Of a stretch of 64,000 nt of DNA, positions 1 to 13,990 are shown one piece after another; positions within the stretch are counted from its first letter, which is position 1, and every line of letters begins with the position of its first letter. Under the pieces are notes generated by a model. That model saw nothing but the letters and a program-made list of their open reading frames with translations. It searched no databases and was not told the origin of the DNA. The stretch spans positions 2,232,001-2,296,000 of the forward strand of contig NW_027473329.1 in NCBI RefSeq assembly GCF_050947335.1, read 5' to 3'. This DNA comes from Megachile rotundata. Its lineage: Eukaryota > Arthropoda > Insecta > Hymenoptera > Megachilidae. Position numbers and translations under genes: made by a program.

Positions 1-580
1 ACAATTTTGCTCGTTTTGCACGAATTTTGCTCGTTTTGAACGAATTTTGCTCATTTTCGAACGATTCAGCCTCTAATTCGCACATATCCGCTGTAATTCG
101 ACTCTGTACTATCTAGTTATGTTAAGTTATCCTATCTGAGCACAATTCAACACCACAATGAACAATTTTCTCGTTTTGCACGAATTATGCTCATTTTCGC
201 ACGATTCAGCCTCTAGTTCGTACATATCCGCTGTAATTCGACTCTGTACTATCTAGTTATGTTAAGTTATCCTATCTGAGCACAATTCAACACCACAATA
301 AACAATTTTGCTCGTTTTGCACGAATTATGCTCATTTTCGCACGATTCAGCCTCTAATTCGCACATATCCGCTGTAATTCGACTCTGTACTATCTAGTTA
401 TGTTAAGTTATCCTATCTGAGCACAATTCAACACCACAATGAACAATTTTCTCGTTTTGCACGAATTATGCTCATTTTCGCACGATTCAGCCTCTAGTTC
501 GCACATATCCGCTGTAATTCGACTCTGTACTATCTAGTTATGTTATGTTATCCTATCTGAGCACAATTCAACACCACAAT

Positions 581-741
581 GAACAATTTTGCTCGTTTTG
601 CACGAATTTTGCTCGTTTTGAACGAATTTTGCTCATTTTCGAACGATTCAGCCTCTAATTCGCACATATCCGCTGTAATTCGACTCTGTACTATCTAGTT
701 ATGTTAAGTTATCCTATCTGAGCACAATTCAACACCACAAT
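581..741 (+). repeat. Representative 161-bp monomer (three 20-bp sub-repeats)
   Basis: Example of the long class. Its first ~60 bp are three consecutive ~20-bp sub-repeats of the form gaattttgctcgttttgaac; the third is altered to ctcattttcgaac. The rest is the ~80-bp unique part of the monomer. The 140/141-bp classes keep only two sub-repeats, so the length classes differ by sub-repeat copy number. Confidence 0.93.
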
Positions 742-1184
742 GAACAATTTTGCTCGTTTTGCACGAATTTTGCTCGTTTTGAACGAATTTTGCTCATTTT
801 CGAACGATTCAGCCTCTAATTCGCACATATCCACTGTAATTCGACTCTGTACTATCTAGTTATGTTAAGTTATCCTATCTGAGCACAATTCAACACCACA
901 ATGAACAATTTTGCTCGTTTTGCACGAATTTTGCTCGTTTTCGAACGATTCAGCCTCTAATTCACACATATCCGCTGTAATTCGACTCTGTACTATCTAG
1001 TCATGTTAAGTTATCGTAACTGAGCACAATTCAACACCACAATGAACAATTTTGCTCGTTTTGCACGAATTATGCTCATTTTCGAACGATTCAGCCTCTA
1101 ATTCGCACATATCCGCTGTAATTCGACTCTGTACTATCTAGTTATGTTAAGTTATCCTATCTGAGCACAATTCGACACCACAAT

Positions 1185-1325
1185 GAACAATTTTGCTCGT
1201 TTTGCACGAATTATGCTCATTTTCGCACGATTCAGCCTCTAATTCGCACATATCCGCTGTAATTCGACTCTGTACTATCTAATCATGTTAAGTTATCGTA
1301 ACTGAGCACAATTCAACACCACAAC
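1185..1325 (+). repeat. Representative 141-bp monomer
   Basis: Two sub-repeats followed by the unique part. The first ATG frame runs about 19 codons and stops at the taa in cctctaattcg. This class carries attcgcacat, and the cattttcgcacg or cattttcgaacg versions of the second sub-repeat. Confidence 0.93.
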
Positions 1326-1748
1326 GAACAATTTTGCTCGTTTTGCACGAATTATGCTCATTTTCGAACGATTCAGCCTCTAATTCGCACATATCCGCTG
1401 TAATTCGACTCTGTACTATCTAGTTATGTTAAGTTATCCTATCTGAGCACAATTCGACACCACAATGAACAATTTTGCTCGTTTTGCACGAATTATGCTC
1501 ATTTTCGCACGATTCAGCCTCTAATTCGCACATATCCGCTGTAATTCGACTCTGTACTATCTAGTTATGTTAAGTTATCCTATCTGAGCACAATTCAACA
1601 CCACAATGAACAATTTTGCTCGTTTTGCACGAATTATGCTCATTTTCGCACGATTCAGCCTCTAATTCGCACATATCCGCTGTAATTCGACTCTGTACTA
1701 TCTAGTTATGTTAAGTTATCCTATCTGAGCACAATTCAACACCACAAT

Positions 1749-1888
1749 GAACAATTTTCTCGTTTTGCACGAATTATGCTCATTTTCGCACGATTCAGCC
1801 TCTAGTTCGCACATATCCGCTGTAATTCGACTCTGTACTATCTAGTTATGTTAAGTTATCCTATCTGAGCACAATTCAACACCACAAT
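1749..1888 (+). repeat. Representative 140-bp monomer (one-base deletion class)
   Basis: Has acaattttctcg in place of acaattttgctcg (one G lost) together with a linked cctctagttcg variant. This linked pair recurs dozens of times, so it marks one monomer lineage rather than repeated independent mutation. Confidence 0.92.
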
Positions 1889-2341
1889 GAACAATTTTGC
1901 TCGTTTTGCACGAATTTTGCTCGTTTTGAACGAATTTTGCTCATTTTCGAACGATTCAGCCTCTAATTCGCACATATCCGCTGTAATTCGACTCTGTACT
2001 ATCTAGTTATGTTAAGTTATCCTATCTGAGCACAATTCAACACCACAATGAACAATTTTGCTCGTTTTGCACGAATTTTGCTCGTTTTGAACGAATTTTG
2101 CTCATTTTCGAACGATTCAGCCTCTAATTCGCACATATCCACTGTAATTCGACTCTGTACTATCTAGTCATGTTAAGTTATCGTAACTGAGCACAATTCA
2201 ACACCACAATGAACAATTTTGCTCGTTTTGCACGAATTATGCTCATTTTTGAACGATTCAGCCTCTAATTCGCACATATCCGCTGTAATTCGACTCTGTA
2301 CTATCTAGTTATGTTAAGTTATCCTATCTGAGCACAATTCG

Positions 2342-4780
2342 ACACCACAATGAACAATTTTGCTCGTTTTGCACGAATTTTGCTCGTTTTGAACGAATTT
2401 TGCTCATTTTCGAACGATTCAGCCTCTAATTCGCACATATCCACTGTAATTCGACTCTGTACTATCTAGTTATGTTAAGTTATCCTATCTGAGCACAATT
2501 CAACACCACAATGAACAATTTTGCTCGTTTTGCACGAATTTTGCTCGTTTTCGAACGATTCAGCCTCTAATTCACACATATCCGCTGTAATTCGACTCTG
2601 TACTATCTAGTCATGTTAAGTTATCGTAACTGAGCACAATTCAACACCACAATGAACAATTTTGCTCGTTTTGCACGAATTATGCTCATTTTCGAACGAT
2701 TCAGCCTCTAATTCGCACATATCCGCTGTAATTCGACTCTGTACTATCTAGTTATGTTAAGTTATCCTATCTGAGCACAATTCGACACCACAATGAACAA
2801 TTTTGCTCGTTTTGCACGAATTATGCTCGTTTTCGCACGATTCAGCCTCTAATTCGCACATATCCGCTGTAATACGACTCTGTACTATCTAGTCATGTTA
2901 AGTTATCGTAACTGAGCACAATTCAACACCACAATGAACAATTTTGCTCGTTTTGAACGAATTATGCTCATTTTCGCACGATTCAGCCTCTAATTCGCAC
3001 ATATCCGCTGTAATTCGACTCTGTACTATCTAGTTATATTAAGTTATCCTAACTGAGCACAATTCAACACCACAATGAACAATTTTGCTCGTTTTGCACG
3101 AATTTTGCTCGTTTTCGAACGATTCAGCCTCTAATTCACACATATCCGCTGTAATTCGACTCTGTACTATCTAGTTATGTTAAGTTATCCTATCTGAGCA
3201 CAATTCAACACCACAATGAACAATTTTCTCGTTTTGCACGAATTATGCTCATTTTCACACGATTCAGCCTCTAGTTCGCACATATCCGCTGTAATTCGTC
3301 TCTGTACTATCTAGTCATGTTAAGTTATCGTAACTGAGCACAATGAACAATTTTGCTCGTTTTGCACGAATTTTGCTCGTTTTGAACGAATTTTGCTCAT
3401 TTTCGAACGATTCAGCCTCTAATTCGCACATATCCGCTGTAATTCGACTCTGTACTATCTAGTTATGTTAAGTTATCCTATCTGAGCACAATTCAACACC
3501 ACAATGAACAATTTTCTCGTTTTGCACGAATTATGCTCATTTTCGCACGATTCAGCCTCTAGTTCGCACATATCCGCTGTAATTCGACTCTGTACTATCT
3601 AGTTATGTTAAGTTATCCTATCTGAGCACAATTCAACACCACAATGAACAATTTTGCTCGTTTTGCACGAATTATGCTCATTTTCGCACGATTCAGCCTC
3701 TAATTCGCACATATCCGCTGTAATTCGACTCTGTACTATCTAGTTATGTTAAGTTATCCTATCTGAGCACAATTCAACACCACAATGAACAATTTTCTCG
3801 TTTTGCACGAATTATGCTCATTTTCGCACGATTCAGCCTCTAGTTCGCACATATCCGCTGTAATTCGACTCTGTACTATCTAGTTATGTTAAGTTATCCT
3901 ATCTGAGCACAATTCAACACCACAATGAACAATTTTGCTCGTTTTGCACGAATTTTGCTCGTTTTGAACGAATTTTGCTCATTTTCGAACGATTCAGCCT
4001 CTAATTCGCACATATCCGCTGTAATTCGACTCTGTACTATCTAGTTATGTTAAGTTATCCTATCTGAGCACAATTCAACACCACAATGAACAATTTTCTC
4101 GTTTTGCACGAATTATGCTCATTTTCGCACGATTCAGCCTCTAGTTCGCACATATCCGCTGTAATTCGACTCTGTACTATCTAGTTATGTTAAGTTATCC
4201 TATCTGAGCACAATTCAACACCACAATGAACAATTTTGCTCGTTTTGCACGAATTTTGCTCGTTTTGAACGAATTTTGCTCATTTTCGAACGATTCAGCC
4301 TCTAATTCGCACATATCCGCTGTAATTCGACTCTGTACTATCTAGTTATGTTAAGTTATCCTATCTGAGCACAATTCAACACCACAATGAACAATTTTGC
4401 TCGTTTTGCACGAATTTTGCTCGCTTTGAACGAATTTTGCTCATTTTCGAACGATTCAGCCTCTAATTCGCACATATCCACTGTAATTCGACTCTGTACT
4501 ATCTAGTCATGTTAAGTTATCGTAACTGAGCACAATTCAACACCACAATGAACAATTTTGCTCGTTTTGCACGAATTATGCTCATTTTCGAACGATTCAG
4601 CCTCTAATTCGCACATATCCGCTGTAATTCGACTCTGTACTATCTAGTTATGTTAAGTTATCCTATCTGAGCACAATTCGACACCACAATGAACAATTTT
4701 GCTCGTTTTGCACGAATTGTGCTCATTTTCGCACGATTCAGCCTCTAATTCGCACATATCCGCTGTAATTCGACTCTGTA
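2342..4780 (+). repeat. Higher-order segment, copy 1 (period 3,927 bp)
   Basis: About 2.4 kb of monomers in the same order and with the same private variants as 6269-8707, offset exactly 3,927 bp. Anchors are ttatattaag (3034 and 6961), the truncated-monomer junction ctgagcacaatgaac (3334 and 7261) and gaattgtgct (4714 and 8641). The copies diverge after about 4780, where tctagtt faces tctaatc. Boundaries are approximate. Confidence 0.8.
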
Positions 4781-4810
4781 CTATCTAGTTATGTTAAGTT
4801 ATCCTATCTG

Positions 4811-7800
4811 AGCACAATTGAACACCACAATGAACAATTTTGCTCGTTTTGCACGAATTTTGCTCGTTTTGAACGAATTTTGCTCATTTTCGTACGATTC
4901 AGCCTCTAATTCGCACATATCCGCTGTAATTCGACTCTGTACTATCTAGTTATGTTAAGTTATCCTATCTGAGCACAATTCAACACCACAATGAACAATT
5001 TTGCTCGTTTTGCACGAATTTTGCTCATTTTCGCACGATTCAGCCTCTAGTTCGCACATATCCGCTGTAATTCGACTCTGTACTAACTAGTTATGTTAAG
5101 TTATCCTATCTGAGCACAATTCAACACCACAATGAACAATTTTCTCGTTTTGCACGAATTATGCTCATTTTCGCACGATTCAGCCTCTAATTCGCACATA
5201 TCCGCTGTAATTCGACTCTGTACTATCTAGTTATGTTAAGTTATCCTATCTGAGCACAATTCAACACCACAATGAACAATTTTGCTCGTTTTGCACGAAT
5301 TTTGCTCGTTTTGAACGAATTTTGCTCATTTTCGTACGATTCAGCCTCTAATTCGCACATATCCGCTGTAATTCGACTCTGTACTATCTAGTTATGTTAA
5401 GCTATCCTATCTGAGCACAATTCAACACCACAATGAACAATTTTGCTCGTTTTGCACGAATTATGCTCATTTTCGCACGATTCAGCCTCTAATTCGCACA
5501 TATCCGCTGTAATTCGACTCTGTACTATCTAGCCATGTTAAGTTATCGTAACTGAGCACAATTCAACACCACAATGAACAATTTTGCTCGTTTTGAACGA
5601 ATTATGCTCATTTTCGCACGATTCAGCCTCTAATTCGCACATATCCGCTGTAATTCGACTCTGTACTATCTAGTTATGTTAAGTTATCCTATCTGAGCAC
5701 AATTCAACACCACAATGAACAATTTTGCTCGTTTTGCACGAATTTTGCTCATTTTCGCACGATTCAGCCTCTAGTTCGCACATATCCGCTGTAATTCGAC
5801 TCTGTACTATCTAGTTATGTTAAGTTATCCTATCTGAGCACAATTCAACACCACAATGAACAATTTTCTCGTTTTGCACGAATTATGCTCATTTTCGCAC
5901 GATTCAGCCTCTAGTTCGCACATATCCGCTGTAATTCGACTCTGTACTATCTAGTTATGTTAAGTTATCCTATCTGAGCACAATTCAACACCACAATGAA
6001 CAATTTTGCTCGTTTTGCACGAATTATGCTCATTTTCGCACGATTCAGCCTCTAGTTCGCACATATCCGCTGTAATTCGACTCTGTACTATCTAGTTATG
6101 TTAAGTTATCCTATCTGAGCACAATTCAACACCACAATGAACAATTTTCTCGTTTTGCACGAATTATGCTCATTTTCGCACGATTCAGCCTCTAGTTCGC
6201 ACATATCCGCTGTAATTCGACTCTGTACTATCTAGTTATGTTAAGTTATCCTATCTGAGCACAATTCAACACCACAATGAACAATTTTGCTCGTTTTGCA
6301 CGAATTTTGCTCGTTTTGAACGAATTTTGCTCATTTTCGAACGATTCAGCCTCTAATTCGCACATATCCACTGTAATTCGACTCTGTACTATCTAGTTAT
6401 GTTAAGTTATCCTATCTGAGCACAATTCAACACCACAATGAACAATTTTGCTCGTTTTGCACGAATTTTGCTCGTTTTCGAACGATTCAGCCTCTAATTC
6501 ACACATATCCGCTGTAATTCGACTCTGTACTATCTAGTCATGTTAAGTTATCGTAACTGAGCACAATTCAACACCACAATGAACAATTTTGCTCGTTTTG
6601 CACGAATTATGCTCATTTTCGAACGATTCAGCCTCTAATTCGCACATATCCGCTGTAATTCGACTCTGTACTATCTAGTTATGTTAAGTTATCCTATCTG
6701 AGCACAATTCGACACCACAATGAACAATTTTGCTCGTTTTGCACGAATTATGCTCATTTTCGCACGATTCAGCCTCTAATTCGCACATATCCGCTGTAAT
6801 TCGACTCTGTACTATCTAGTCATGTTAAGTTATCGTAACTGAGCACAATTCAACACCACAATGAACAATTTTGCTCGTTTTGAACGAATTATGCTCATTT
6901 TCGCACGATTCAGCCTCTAATTCGCACATATCCGCTGTAATTCGACTCTGTACTATCTAGTTATATTAAGTTATCCTAACTGAGCACAATTCAACACCAC
7001 AATGAACAATTTTGCTCGTTTTGCACGAATTTTGCTCGTTTTCGAACGATTCAGCCTCTAATTCACACATATCCGCTGTAATTCGACTCTGTACTATCTA
7101 GTTATGTTAAGTTATCCTATCTGAGCACAATTCAACACCACAATGAACAATTTTCCCGTTTTGCACGAATTATGCTCATTTTCACACGATTCAGCCTCTA
7201 GTTCGCACATATCCGCTGTAATTCGTCTCTGTACTATCTAGTCATGTTAAGTTATCGTAACTGAGCACAATGAACAATTTTGCTCGTTTTGCACGAATTT
7301 TGCTCGTTTTGAACGAATTTTGCTCATTTTCGAACGATTCAGCCTCTAATTCGCACATATCCGCTGTAATTCGACTCTGTACTATCTAGTTATGTTAAGT
7401 TATCCTATCTGAGCACAATTCAACACCACAATGAACAATTTTCTCGTTTTGCACGAATTATGCTCATTTTCGCACGATTCAGCCTCTAGTTCGTACATAT
7501 CCGCTGTAATTCGACTCTGTACTATCTAGTTATGTTAAGTTATCCTATCTGAGCACAATTCAACACCACAATGAACAATTTTGCTCGTTTTGCACGAATT
7601 ATGCTCATTTTCGCACGATTCAGCCTCTAATTCGCACATATCCGCTGTAATTCGACTCTGTACTATCTAGTTATGTTAAGTTATCCTATCTGAGCACAAT
7701 TCAACACCACAATGAACAATTTTCTCGTTTTGCACGAATTATGCTCATTTTCGCACGATTCAGCCTCTAGTTCGCACATATCCGCTGTAATTCGACTCTG

Positions 7801-10800
7801 TACTATCTAGTTATGTTAAGTTATCCTATCTGAGCACAATTCAACACCACAATGAACAATTTTGCTCGTTTTGCACGAATTTTGCTCGTTTTGAACGAAT
7901 TTTGCTCATTTTCGAACGATTCAGCCTCTAATTCGCACATATCCGCTGTAATTCGACTCTGTACTATCTAGTTATGTTAAGTTATCCTATCTGAGCACAA
8001 TTCAACACCACAATGAACAATTTTCTCGTTTTGCACGAATTATGCTCATTTTCGCACGATTCAGCCTCTAGTTCGCACATATCCGCTGTAATTCGACTCT
8101 GTACTATCTAGTTATGTTAAGTTATCCTATCTGAGCACAATTCAACACCACAATGAACAATTTTGCTCGTTTTGCACGAATTTTGCTCGTTTTGAACGAA
8201 TTTTGCTCATTTTCGAACGATTCAGCCTCTAATTCGCACATATCCGCTGTAATTCGACTCTGTACTATCTAGTTATGTTAAGTTATCCTATCTGAGCACA
8301 ATTCAACACCACAATGAACAATTTTGCTCGTTTTGCACGAATTTTGCTCGTTTTGAACGAATTTTGCTCATTTTCGAACGATTCAGCCTCTAATTCGCAC
8401 ATATCCACTGTAATTCGACTCTGTACTATCTAGTCATGTTAAGTTATCGTAACTGAGCACAATTCAACACCACAATGAACAATTTTGCTCGTTTTGCACG
8501 AATTATGCTCATTTTCGAACGATTCAGCCTCTAATTCGCACATATCCGCTGTAATTCGACTCTGTACTATCTAGTTATGTTAAGTTATCCTATCTGAGCA
8601 CAATTCGACACCACAATGAACAATTTTGCTCGTTTTGCACGAATTGTGCTCATTTTCGCACGATTCAGCCTCTAATTCGCACATATCCGCTGTAATTCGA
8701 CTCTGTACTATCTAATCATGTTAAGTTATCGTAACTGAGCACAATTCAACACCACAACGAACAATTTTGCTCGTTTTGCACGAATTATGCTCATTTTCGA
8801 ACGATTCAGCCTCTAATTCGCACATATCCGCTGTAATTCGACTCTGTACTATCTAGTTATGTTAAGTTATCCTATCTGAGCACAATTCAACACCACAATG
8901 AACAATTCTGCTCGTTTTGAACGAATTTTGCTCATTTTCGCACGATTCAGCCTCTAGTTCGCACATATCCGCTGTAATTCGACTCTGTACTATCTAGTTA
9001 TGTTAAGTTATCCTATCTGAGCACAATTCAACACCACAATGAACAATTTTCTCGTTTTGCACGAATTATGCTCATTTTCGCACGATTCAGCCTCTAGTTC
9101 GCACATATCCGCTGTAATTCGACTCTGTACTATCTAGTTATGTTAAGTTATCCTATCTGAGCACAATTCAACACCACAATGAACAATTTTGCTCGTTTTG
9201 CACGAATTTTGCTCGTTTTGAACGAATTTTTCTCATTTTCGAACGATTCAGCCTCTAATTCGCACATATCCGCTGTAATTCGACTCTGTACTATCTAGTT
9301 ATGTTAAGTTATCCTATCTGAGCACAATTCAACACCACAATGAACAATTTTGCTCGTTTTGCACGAATTTTGCTCGTTTTGAACGAATTTTGCTCATTTT
9401 CGAACGATTCAGCCTCTAATTCGCACATATCCGCTGTAATTCGACTCTGTACTATCTAGTTATGTTAAGTTATCCTATCTGAGCACAATTCAACACCACA
9501 ATGAACAATTTTCTCGTTTTGCACGAATTATGCTCATTTTCGCACGATTCAGCCTCTAGTTCGCACATATCCGCTGTAATTCGACTCTGTACTATCTAGT
9601 TATGTTAAGTTATCCTATCTGAGCACAATTCAACACCACAATGAACAATTTTGCTCGTTTTGCACGAATTATGCTCATTTTCGCACGATTCAGCCTCTAA
9701 TTCGCACATATCCGCTGTAATTCGACTCTGTACTATCTAGTTATGTTAAGTTATCCTATCTGAGCACAATTCAACACCACAATGAACAATTTTCTCGTTT
9801 TGCACGAATTATGCTCATTTTCGCACGATTCAGCCTCTAGTTCGCACATATCCGCTGTAATTCGACTCTGTACTATCTAGTTATGTTAAGTTATCCTATC
9901 TGAGCACAATTCAACACCACAATGAACAATTTTGCTCGTTTTGCACGAATTTTGCTCATTTTCGAACGATTCAGCCTCTAATTCGCACATATCCGCTGTA
10001 ATTCGACTCTGTACTATCTAGTTATGTTAAGTTATCCTATCTGAGCACAATTCAACACCACAATGAACAATTTTGCTCGTTTTGCACGAATTTTGCTCGT
10101 TTTGAACGAATTTTGCTCATTTTCGAACGATTCAGCCTCTAATTCGCACATATCCGCTGTAATTCGACTCTGTACTATCTAGTTATGTTAAGTTATCCTA
10201 TCTGAGCACAATTCAACACCACAATGAACAATTTTCTCGTTTTGCACGAATTATGCTCATTTTCGCACGATTCAGCCTCTAGTTCGCACATATCCGCTGT
10301 AATTCGACTCTGTACTATCTAGTTATGTTAAGTTATCCTATCTGAGCACAATTCAACACCACAATGAACAATTTTGCTCGTTTTGCACGAATTATGCTCA
10401 TTTTCGCACGATTCAGCCTCTAATTCGCACATATCCGCTGTAATTCGACTCTGTACTATCTAGTTATGTTAAGTTATCCTATCTGAGCACAATTCAACAC
10501 CACAATGAACAATTTTCTCGTTTTGCACGAATTATGCTCATTTTCGCACGATTCAGCCTCTAGTTCGCACATATCCGCTGTAATTCGACTCTGTACTATC
10601 TAGTTATGTTAAGTTATCCTATCTGAGCACAATTCAACACCACAATGAACAATTTTGCTCGTTTTGCACGAATTTTGCTCATTTTCGAACGATTCAGCCT
10701 CTAATTCGCACATATCCGCTGTAATTCGACTCTGTACTATCTAGTTATGTTAAGTTATCCTATCTGAGCACAATTCAACACCACAATGAACAATTTTGCT

Positions 10801-13800
10801 CGTTTTGCACGAATTTTGCTCGTTTTGAACGAATTTTGCTCATTTTCGAACGATTCAGCCTCTAATTCGCACATATCCACTGTAATTCGACTCTGTACTA
10901 TCTAGTTATGTTAAGTTATCCTATCTGAGCACAATTCAACACCACAATGAACAATTTTGCTCGTTTTGCACGAATTTTGCTCGTTTTCGAACGATTCAGC
11001 CTCTAATTCACACATATCCGCTGTAATTCGACTCTGTACTATCTAGTCATGTTAAGTTATCGTAACTGAGGACAATTCAACACCACAATGAACAATTTTG
11101 CTCGTTTTGCACGAATTATGCTCATTTTCGAACGATTCAGCCTCTAATTCGCACATATCCGCTGTAATTCGACTCTGTACTATCTAGTTATGTTAAGTTA
11201 TCCTATCTGAGCACAATTCAACACCACAATGAACAATTTTGCTCGTTTTGCACGAATTATGCTCATTTTCGCACGATTCAGCCTCTAATTCGCACATATC
11301 CGCTGTAATTCGACTCTGTACTATCTAGTTATGTTAAGTTATCCTATCTGAGCACAATTCAACACCACAATGAAAAATTTTCTCGTTTTGCACGAATTAT
11401 GCTCATTTTCGCACGATTCAGCCTCTAGTTCGCACATATCCGCTGTAATTCGACTCTGTACTATCTAGTTATGTTAAGTTATCCTATCTGAGCACAATTC
11501 AACACCACAATGAACAATTTTGCTCGTTTTGCACGAATTTTGCTCGTTTTGAACGAATTTTGCTCATTTTCGAACGAATCAGCCTCTAATTCGCACTTAT
11601 CCGCTGTAATTCGACTCTGTACTATCTAGTTATGTTAAGTTATCCTATCTGAGCACAATTCAACACCACAATGAACAATTTTGCTCGTTTTGCACGAATT
11701 TTGCTCGTTTTGAACGAATTTTGCTCATTTTCGAACGATTCAGCCTCTAATTCGCACATATCCACTGTAATTCGACTCTGTACTATCTAGTTATGTTAAG
11801 TTATCCTATCTGAGCACAATTCAACACCACAATGAACAATTTTGCTCGTTTTGCACGAATTTTGCTCGTTTTCGAACGATTCAGCCTCTAATTCACACAT
11901 ATCCGCTGTAATTCGACTCTGTACTATCTAGTCATGTTAAGTTATCGTAACTGAGCACAATTCAACACCACAATGAACAATTTTGCTCGTTTTGCACGAA
12001 TTATGCTCATTTTCGAACGATTCAGCCTCTAATTCGCACATATCCGCTGTAATTCGACTCTGTACTATCTAGTTATGTTAAGTTATCCTATCTGAGCACA
12101 ATTCGACACCACAATGAACAATTTTGCTCGTTTTGCACGAATTATGCTCATTTTCGCACGATTCAGCCTCTAATTCGCACATATCCGCTGTAATTCGACT
12201 CTGTACTATCTAATCATGTTAAGTTATCGTAACTGAGCACAATTCAACACCACAACGAACAATTTTGCTCGTTTTGCACGAATTATGCTCATTTTCGAAC
12301 GATTCACCCTCTAATTCGCACATATCCGCTGTAATTCGACTCTGTACTATCTAGTTATGTTAAGTTATCCTATCTGAGCACAATTCGACACCACAATGAA
12401 CAATTTTGCTCGTTTTGCACGAATTATGCTCATATTCGCACGATTCAGCCTCTAATTCGCACATATCCGCTGTAATTCGACTCTGTACTATCTGGTTATG
12501 TTAAGTTATCCTATCTGAGCACAATTCAACACCACAATGAACAATTTTGCTCGTTTTGCACTAATTTTGCTCATTTTCGCACGATTCAGCCTCTAGTTCG
12601 CACATATCCGCTGTAATTCGACTCTGTACTATCTAGTTATGTTAAGTTATCCTATCTGAGCACAATTCAACACCACAATGAACAATTTTCTCGTTTTGCA
12701 CGAATTATGCTCATTTTCACACGATTCAGCCTCTAGTTCGCACATATCCGCTGTAATTCGTCTCTGTACTATCTAGTCATGTTAAGTTATCGTAACTGAG
12801 CACAATGAACAATTTTGCTCGTTTTGCACGAATTTTGCTCGTTTTGAACGAATTTTGCTCATTTTCGAACGATTCAGCCTCTAATTCGCACATATCCGCT
12901 GTAATTCGACTCTGTACTATCTAGTTATGTTAAGTTATCCTATCTGAGCACAATTCAACACCACAATGAAGAATTTTGCTCGTTTTGCACGAATTTTGCT
13001 CGTTTTGAACGAATTTTGCTCATTTTCGAACGATTCAGCCTCTAATTCGCACATATCCACTGTAATTCGACTCTGTACTATCTAGTTATGTTAAGTTATC
13101 CTATCTGAGCACAATTCAACACCACAATGAACAATTTTGCTCGTTTTGCACGAATTTTGCTCGTTTTCGAACGATTCAGCCTCTAATTCACACATATCCT
13201 CTGTAATTCGACTCTGTACTATCTAGTCATGTTAAGTTATCGTAACTGAGCACAATTCAACACCACAATGAACAATTTTGCTCGTTTTGCACGAATTATG
13301 CTCATTTTCGAACGATTCAGCCTCTAATTCGCACATATCCGCTGTAATTCGACTCTGTACTATCTAGTTATGTTAAGTTATCCTATCTGAGCACAATTCG
13401 ACACCACAATGAACAATTTTGCTCGTTTTGCACGAATTATGCTCATTTTCGCACGATTCAGCCTCTAATTCGCACATATCCGCTGTAATTCGACTCTGTA
13501 CTATCTAATCATGTTAAGTTACCGTAACTGAGCACAATTCGACACCACAACGAACAATTTTGCTCGTTTTGCACGAATTATGCTCATTTTCGAACGATTC
13601 AGCCTCTAATTCGCACATATCCGCTGTAATTCGACTCTGTACTATCTAGTTATGTTAAGTTATCCTATCTGAGCACAATTCGACACCACAATGAACAATT
13701 TTGCTCGTTTTGCACGAATTATGCTCATTTTCGCACGATTCAGCCTCTAATTCGCACATATCCGCTGTAATTCGACTCTGTACTATCTAGTTATGTTAAG

Positions 13801-13990
13801 TTATCCTATCTGAGCACAATTCAACACCACAATGAACAATTTTGCTCGTTTTGCACTAATTTTGCTCATTTTCGCACGATTCAGCCTCTAGTTCGCACAT
13901 ATCCGCTGTAATTCGACTCTGTACTATCTAGTTATGTTAAGTTATCCTATCTGAGCACAATTCAACACCACAATGAACAATTTTCTCGTT
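4811..13990 (+). repeat. Multi-kb higher-order block, copy A
   Basis: Shares rare variants with copies B and C at fixed offsets. tactaactag is at 5081, 15350 and 20851. gctatcc is at 5401, 15670 and 21171. agccatg is at 5531, 15800 and 21301. The truncated junction is at 7261, 17530 and 23031. The offset to B is 10,269 bp and to C 15,770 bp. Further right the offset to C becomes 16,339, then 16,058, then 18,238 as whole monomers are gained or lost. The match to the C lineage ends near 13990. Boundaries are approximate. Confidence 0.75.
6269..8707 (+). repeat. Higher-order segment, copy 2 (period 3,927 bp)
   Basis: Partner of 2342-4780. Few point differences were seen, for example ttttcccg near 7153 where copy 1 has ttttctcg. 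It lies inside the larger repeated block that starts at 4811. Confidence 0.8.
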
